This document shows positions 15,346 through 19,219 of a stretch of DNA of 19,219 bases, piece after piece. The stretch is from the NCBI GenBank assembly GCA_964601165.1, contig CAZRMK010000034.1:1-19219 (forward strand), written 5' to 3'. The stretch comes from Thiosulfativibrio sp964601165. GTDB lineage: Bacteria > Pseudomonadota > Gammaproteobacteria > Thiomicrospirales > Thiomicrospiraceae. Position 1 is the stretch's first letter. The number at the start of each line of letters is the position of its first letter. The notes beneath the pieces were generated by a model. That model was not told the origin of the DNA. It worked only from the letters and a program-made list of their open reading frames with translations, and ran no database searches. The translations under genes were made by a program, and so were the position numbers.

Positions 15346-16488
15346 TTATAGGCTACTTTTAGGTGCATCTACTTTCATCTCTTCTGGTATTGGTAAATCA
15401 GCAAAATTAATCTTTTTAGCTGATTTACCTTCCTTAATTTGATAAACATAAGCTAATACTGAGGCTACCGCTTTAAATAAATCATAAGGAATAGGGAAAT
15501 CTATCTCCGCATTATAATATAAAGCTCTAGCCAAGGGTGGAGCTTCTACTAGTGGAATATTATGCTCTTTAGCAATAGTTCTAATTTGAGATGCCATAAA
15601 ATCAGAACCTAGAGCAAGGACCATAGGCTCTGCCATTTCTTCTGGGTTGTATTTTAAGGCAATAGCAAAATGAGTGGGATTAGTAATCACTACATCGGCA
15701 TCCGGTACGGCTTGCATCATACGTTTTTGGGACATTTCTCTTTGCAGCATGCGAATACGCCCTTTTACCTCTGGATTTCCTTCCTGTTGCTTATACTCTT
15801 CTTTCACTTCTTGCTGGGTCATCTTTAGCTCGTTAATCTTCTGAATAACTTGAAAAGGCACATCAATCATCGCAATCACAATTAAAGATAAACTTATAAA
15901 AATAAAGGCTTTTGAAATTAAGATAGCTGAATGAACTACTGCAGTTTCGAGTGGTTCTTTTCCCAAGTTTAAAAGATCATTTAAAAAGAACCACAAAAAG
16001 AATGTTGCAACTCCTCCAACCAAAACAAACTTTCCCAATGCCTTAAGCAACTCCATTAAAGCATGCGCTGAAACCATTCTTCCTAGACCAGTAACAGGAT
16101 TTAGTTTGCTCATTTTAGGAGCCATAGCCTGAGTACTGAAATTCCAACCGCCTAATAACATTGGAGAGATGGTGGCAATTACAAACATTAATGCCATGAA
16201 AGGCACCATCATTAACATTGATTGGATAATCATTGCGAGAATCAAATCTGTCATTTTAATTAGATCAAATGCATGGTCACGATCAAAGCTCAATCCCTCT
16301 GTAGAAATAGCGGCGATATTGTGCCACATTTGATAACCAAAAAACCAAAAATACAACGCCGCTCCCAAGGTTACTAGCAAGGTTGTTAGCTCTATAGAGC
16401 GCGCTATGTCTCCTTTCTCCCTTGCCTCTCTTAACTTCTTCTCGGAGGGTTCTTCGGATTTCTCGGTACCATCTTCATTCTCTGCCAT
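15346..16488 (-). CDS. flhB: Flagellar export switch protein FlhB
   Basis: Controls the change from hook/rod to filament export through autocleavage of its cytoplasmic domain. The 380-aa protein starts with the hydrophilic stretch EKSEEPSEKKLREAREKG, then four membrane segments (about 35-55, 90-112, 150-172, 188-208), a charged linker, and the autocleavage motif NPTH at 270-273, cut between Asn and Pro. After the export motif (KYNPEEM, ALGSDFMA) it ends in a short tail. The ATG lies one base after the fliR stop. All features needed for function are present. Confidence 0.96.
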   Translation of the reverse strand: MAENEDGTEKSEEPSEKKLREAREKGDIARSIELTTLLVTLGAALYFWFFGYQMWHNIAAISTEGLSFDRDHAFDLIKMTDLILAMIIQSMLMMVPFMALMFVIATISPMLLGGWNFSTQAMAPKMSKLNPVTGLGRMVSAHALMELLKALGKFVLVGGVATFFLWFFLNDLLNLGKEPLETAVVHSAILISKAFIFISLSLIVIAMIDVPFQVIQKINELKMTQQEVKEEYKQQEGNPEVKGRIRMLQREMSQKRMMQAVPDADVVITNPTHFAIALKYNPEEMAEPMVLALGSDFMASQIRTIAKEHNIPLVEAPPLARALYYNAEIDFPIPYDLFKAVASVLAYVYQIKEGKSAKKINFADLPIPEEMKVDAPKSSL

Positions 16489-16489
16489 G

Positions 16490-17266
16490 CTAATCCGTAA
16501 GCCTCAAATTATCTAAAACATGCAAAGCATCAAATAGTAAATTTTCTAACACAGGTAAAATTAAGGGGGTCACAAAAATTAACATAATCAAGCCTACCAA
16601 AATGGTAACACCAAAACCTATCGCAAAAATATTTAAGGCAGGGGATGCTCTAGAAATAACTCCTAAGGCAATATTGACCAGCAATAGTGCAGTTACAATA
16701 GGCAAGGCAACCATTACCCCGCCTGCAAACATTTTGCTACCAAACATAACAATAGAATTTAAGCTTGCTTGATCAAAAAAGTGTAGCCCTACCGGCAAAT
16801 ACTCGAAACTATCAACCACTACTTTAAATACTAAAACATGCCCATGTAGGAGTAGGAATATTAAGGTTACTAAAATCATATAATAACGTCCAATAACAGG
16901 CGAATTTACTCCCGTTCCAGGATCAATCATACTCGCCATAGCTAACCCCATAGACATGGAAATCAAATGCCCTCCAATTACAAAAGCTTCAAAAATTAAG
17001 GCAAAAATTAAGCCTATTGCCAAGCCGATACCAACTTGCTGCATAATCAACAAAATACCGTACCAAGTAAAAGGGCTTACAGGAGGCGGAAGAGCTAAAG
17101 AAGGGGCTATCACCAGAGTAATTAGAAAGGTAAGAACTACCTTACTCCGCATGTTTACATAGACTCCACTAAACAGGGGGACGAACGCTAACATTGCACC
17201 AATACGAACAAATGGATAAAAATAAAGCCCTAAAACCTGAAGAAATTCATTGTAGCTAAACTCCAC
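16490..17266 (-). CDS. fliR: Flagellar export gate protein FliR
   Basis: A core subunit that joins FliP and FliQ in the helical export-gate assembly in the inner membrane. At 258 aa it has about six hydrophobic segments and the conserved-looking stretches PFVRIGAMLAFVPLFSG near the start and LINIALGVISRASPALN-type sequence (residues LVNIALGVISRASPALNIF) in the last third. The start is GTG 17266, six bases after the fliQ stop; no better ATG exists near the expected N-terminus. It is in the conserved fliQ-fliR-flhB order. Confidence 0.95.
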   Translation of the reverse strand: MEFSYNEFLQVLGLYFYPFVRIGAMLAFVPLFSGVYVNMRSKVVLTFLITLVIAPSLALPPPVSPFTWYGILLIMQQVGIGLAIGLIFALIFEAFVIGGHLISMSMGLAMASMIDPGTGVNSPVIGRYYMILVTLIFLLLHGHVLVFKVVVDSFEYLPVGLHFFDQASLNSIVMFGSKMFAGGVMVALPIVTALLLVNIALGVISRASPALNIFAIGFGVTILVGLIMLIFVTPLILPVLENLLFDALHVLDNLRLTD

Positions 17267-17272
17267 AATAAT

Positions 17273-17542
17273 CTATCCAATTAAAGCCGGAATGTTTGCA
17301 AACAATTCTTTGGTAAATGACAACAATACACTTAACATCCAAGAACCAAATACCACCAGTGCAATGCCAACCACAGCTACTTTAGGAATAAAACTCAGCG
17401 TCATTTCATTAATTTGAGTGGCCGCCTGAAACATTCCAACTAACAAACCAACTATTAATGCAGGAATAAGCATCGGGGCAGTTAACATCACCACTACCTC
17501 TAGCATTCTTTGCCCAAGCGTTAATACAAATTCAGGTGTCAT
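17273..17542 (-). CDS. fliQ: Flagellar export gate protein FliQ
   Basis: A small two-helix membrane protein that wraps the FliP/FliR gate. At 89 aa, it begins MTPEFVLTLGQRMLEVVVML and has two hydrophobic hairpin helices (about 14-38 and 50-75), joined by the conserved-looking loop GMFQAATQINEMTLSFIPK. Its ATG overlaps the fliP stop by one base (TAATG), with GGGAGG just before it. Length and loop sequence are typical of the family. Confidence 0.95.
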   Translation of the reverse strand: MTPEFVLTLGQRMLEVVVMLTAPMLIPALIVGLLVGMFQAATQINEMTLSFIPKVAVVGIALVVFGSWMLSVLLSFTKELFANIPALIG

Positions 17543-18309
17543 TATATACCTCCCGCAACCACAAAACTATTCGCCAGTGTCCCCATAATTAATGCCCAAC
17601 CATCTATAAGCACAAATAGCATTATCTTAAAGGGTAAAGAAATAATCATTGGGGAGAGCATCATCATCCCCATCGACATCAGGAGTGTTGCCACCACCAA
17701 GTCTATAATGAGAAAAGGAATAAAGATCATAAAACCTATTTGAAATGCAGTTTTCAGCTCACTGGTCATAAAAGCTGGTATTAGCACCGCAAAAGGCACT
17801 GTTTCAGGAGACTCTAAAGTAACACCCCCCATCTCTGCAAACATGCCCAAATCTGTTTCTCGTGTCTGTTGCAGCATAAATTGATGCATAGGTTTTGCAC
17901 CAATTTCTAGCGCTTCTATGAACTTGATTTCTTCTTCAAGAAAAGGACTCATGGCAGTGTCATAAATCTTTTCCATAATTGGAGACATAATAAAAAAGGT
18001 TAAAAATAGCGCTAAAGCAATCAAAATTCTATTTGAAGGAGTTTGCATAGTTCCTAAAGCCAGTCTTAACAAAGCTAAAACTACAATAATCCTTAAAAAA
18101 GCAGTGGTGGCAATTAGTACCGAAGGTAACAAGGTTAATCCCGTCATCAGCATCAAGATTTGCATAGTCAAACTATAATCTTGATTACCCTCTCCATCTG
18201 AAGTTACTGTAAAAATAGGAATTCCTACATTAGACCCTAGATCTGCAGTTGCCAAAACTGGGAAAAATAATAATGAAATAAAAAATGAATATTTTAGCCA
18301 CGTTACCAT
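17542..18309 (-). CDS. fliP: Flagellar export gate protein FliP
   Basis: Forms the pentameric core of the export gate. The 255-aa protein has a cleavable N-terminal signal peptide (hydrophobic residues about 7-20, ending near VLATA), as known for FliP. A periplasmic segment and four membrane helices follow. Conserved-looking blocks include FLRIIVVLALLRLALGT, QTPSNRILIALALFLTFF and the C-terminal SLPFKIMLFVLIDGW. AAGGGA precedes the ATG at a spacing of about eleven. It lies 42 bases after fliO and one base into fliQ. Confidence 0.96.
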   Translation of the reverse strand: MVTWLKYSFFISLLFFPVLATADLGSNVGIPIFTVTSDGEGNQDYSLTMQILMLMTGLTLLPSVLIATTAFLRIIVVLALLRLALGTMQTPSNRILIALALFLTFFIMSPIMEKIYDTAMSPFLEEEIKFIEALEIGAKPMHQFMLQQTRETDLGMFAEMGGVTLESPETVPFAVLIPAFMTSELKTAFQIGFMIFIPFLIIDLVVATLLMSMGMMMLSPMIISLPFKIMLFVLIDGWALIMGTLANSFVVAGGI

Positions 18310-18351
18310 GTAATTTAATTTCCCTTTTCTAAACGAGATTTAGTGATTTTT

Positions 18352-18807
18352 TTATTTTTCTTTGCTATTCCTAGAAAGAGCTTCTTGTAATCTAGTTGCA
18401 AAAGCACCCGACACCATTGGTCTCATTTCTTCAACCTTTATCGGTTGCTCAAGCTTACTTAATAATGTTATCCGCGAGGTCGTCACCCCGACTACAATTT
18501 GCTCTTTTCCTGCTTGAATTAATACGATTTTTTCACGTTGTCCAACCGACAAAGCACCTAACACTCTTAAATGACCACTAGCACCTCCTGGAAAAGCAGA
18601 AAAACGCTTTAACAACCAAGCGGCAAAGAAAATAATAACCAATATCATTACCAAAGACAAAACAATCTGCCCTAAATGATCCATAGGCTCCGCAGGACCA
18701 GTCAGCAAACTAGACTGAATAGTAGTTTCAGCAATTTCAGCACTCGCTGTGCTTATAAAAAAGAAAAATATACCTAAATAAGATAGGCTAATTTTTAAAA
18801 ATTTCAT
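18352..18807 (-). CDS. fliO: Flagellar assembly protein FliO
   Basis: A bitopic membrane protein that helps FliP oligomerise in export-gate assembly. The 151-aa protein starts with a signal-like stretch (KFLKISLSYLGIFFFFIST) and has a second membrane segment (QIVLSLVMILVIIFFAAWLL), then the FliO core RFSAFPGG, LRVLGALSVGQREKIVLIQAG and IVVGVTTSRITLL. ATG 18807 is chosen because AAAGG precedes it at a spacing of seven; a TTG 18 bases upstream would lack a ribosome site. It is first in the export-gate group here. fliN, normally just upstream, is replaced by an inverted-repeat element. Confidence 0.9.
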   Translation of the reverse strand: MKFLKISLSYLGIFFFFISTASAEIAETTIQSSLLTGPAEPMDHLGQIVLSLVMILVIIFFAAWLLKRFSAFPGGASGHLRVLGALSVGQREKIVLIQAGKEQIVVGVTTSRITLLSKLEQPIKVEEMRPMVSGAFATRLQEALSRNSKEK

Positions 18808-18825
18808 CTTAATGCCTTTGCTCAA

Positions 18826-19004
18826 TTAAGGAAACACTTAATAACTGATTGAAATTCTGCGTGGACTTCTAGCCGATAAATCCTAGGCATGTGTTGTAGG
18901 CAATAGCTGGATATTGGCAAAACACATAACGTCGAAGTGATGGCTAGAAGCCACGCCCTACGGGGCTTATCCAGGACTTTAATCAGTTATTAAGTGTTCC
19001 TTAA
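18826..19004. mobile_element. MITE-like inverted-repeat element upstream of fliO (about 179 bp)
   Basis: Terminal inverted repeats of about 24-25 bases lie at 18826-18850 and 18981-19004. The outermost part reads ttaaggaaacacttaataac on the left, and the right end is its complement with one base missing. Inside are a second inverted pair (18859-18874, gcgtggacttctagcc, against 18942-18956) and a third (18889-18895 atgtgtt against 18921-18927 aacacat), so the whole unit can fold into one long imperfect hairpin. It has no coding capacity. These are the traits of a non-autonomous transposable element. TTAA at both ends could be part of the repeat or a target duplication. Confidence 0.75.
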
Positions 19005-19219
19005 AGATACTATAAAATTGAAGTAACCTCCCTCCAGTTCAGACTAAAGAATAGACTACCGCAAAAAGTGGAGTCGAGAGAATCAGGTGAAAGAATTTTA
19101 ACCATTTTATAGGATAAAAAGAGGCTCTTCTCCGCCATTATGACAAAAAAGGGATATTAAAGCACGGTTAAGCAAGTTTTATTCTGTAAATTTGTTAATT
19201 TATTTCACCTTTTATGGTT
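19005..19219. other. Non-coding stretch at the right edge
   Basis: Apart from the doubtful small ORF entered separately, I see no gene, terminator or promoter that I can support here. In particular there is no FliN C-terminus reading toward fliO. The short sequence agact occurs twice (within 19041-19060), without clear meaning. Confidence 0.4.
19010..19138 (-). CDS. Hypothetical small ORF (42 aa), doubtful
   Basis: An ATG at 19138 opens a frame of 42 codons (MAEKSLFLSYKMVKILSP...) ending in TAG at 19010-19012, just outside the inverted-repeat element. There is no convincing ribosome-binding site and I recognise no family. It could be a chance frame or the remnant of another gene. It is entered because it is the only open frame of any length in the right margin. 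Confidence 0.12.
   Translation of the reverse strand: MAEKSLFLSYKMVKILSPDSLDSTFCGSLFFSLNWREVTSIL

Noticed and set aside
18310..18351. Possible terminator between fliO and fliP
   Set aside because: Only a five-base stem (ctaaa/tttag) is present and no T-run follows on the minus strand.
18808..18825. TTG start adding six residues to FliO
   Set aside because: No ribosome-binding sequence precedes it, whereas ATG 18807 has AAAGG at a good distance and begins a signal-like segment.
18872..18879. GCCGATAA, identical to the sigma-28 -10 box
   Set aside because: It is on the plus strand pointing away from fliO, lies inside the inverted-repeat element, and the -35 position has only a partial match.

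Overview
The window is AT-rich bacterial chromosome from a flagellated gammaproteobacterium. The evidence is the polar-flagellum gene order (fliO-P-Q-R-flhB-flhA-flhF-flhG-fliA-cheZ-cheA), the FlhF/FlhG pair, a CheZ phosphatase, a sigma-54 type promoter inside the chemotaxis cluster, and a dif-like sequence almost identical to that of E. coli. The genus cannot be fixed from the sequence. The gnd-zwf-pgl operon would suit a methylotroph or another sugar-phosphate-cycling gammaproteobacterium.

Layout. Positions 1-360 hold the 3' end of an unidentified gene and a decayed pRiA4b ORF-3 family gene that runs into a 34-bp palindrome. Positions 361-4045 are a tightly coupled plus-strand operon for the oxidative pentose phosphate branch: 6-phosphogluconate dehydrogenase, glucose-6-phosphate dehydrogenase and 6-phosphogluconolactonase. 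Positions 4046-4387 are a convergent non-coding gap with a dif-like XerC/XerD site (4091-4118), two transposase remnants and half a palindrome. From 4388 to 18807 everything is on the minus strand. Read in the direction of transcription these genes are fliO, fliP, fliQ, fliR, flhB, flhA, flhF, flhG, fliA, cheZ, cheA, cheW, dacB and rmuC. Positions 18826-19004 are a MITE-like inverted-repeat element lying where fliN would normally be. The last 215 bases hold only a doubtful small ORF.

How the genes work together. FliO/P/Q/R/FlhB/FlhA form the flagellar type III export gate. FlhF and FlhG set the position and number of flagella. FliA is sigma-28 for the late flagellar genes. CheZ, CheA and CheW are part of the chemotaxis relay, but cheY and cheB are missing from their usual places. 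All genes to the left of dif point right and all to the right point left, as expected at a replication terminus.

The most unusual feature is a family of palindromes with arms ACCTAAATCCTGCAAG and CTTGCAGGATTTAGGT. They occur at about seven gene boundaries, sometimes supply the stop codon or the last residues of the preceding gene, and sit where canonical genes are missing.
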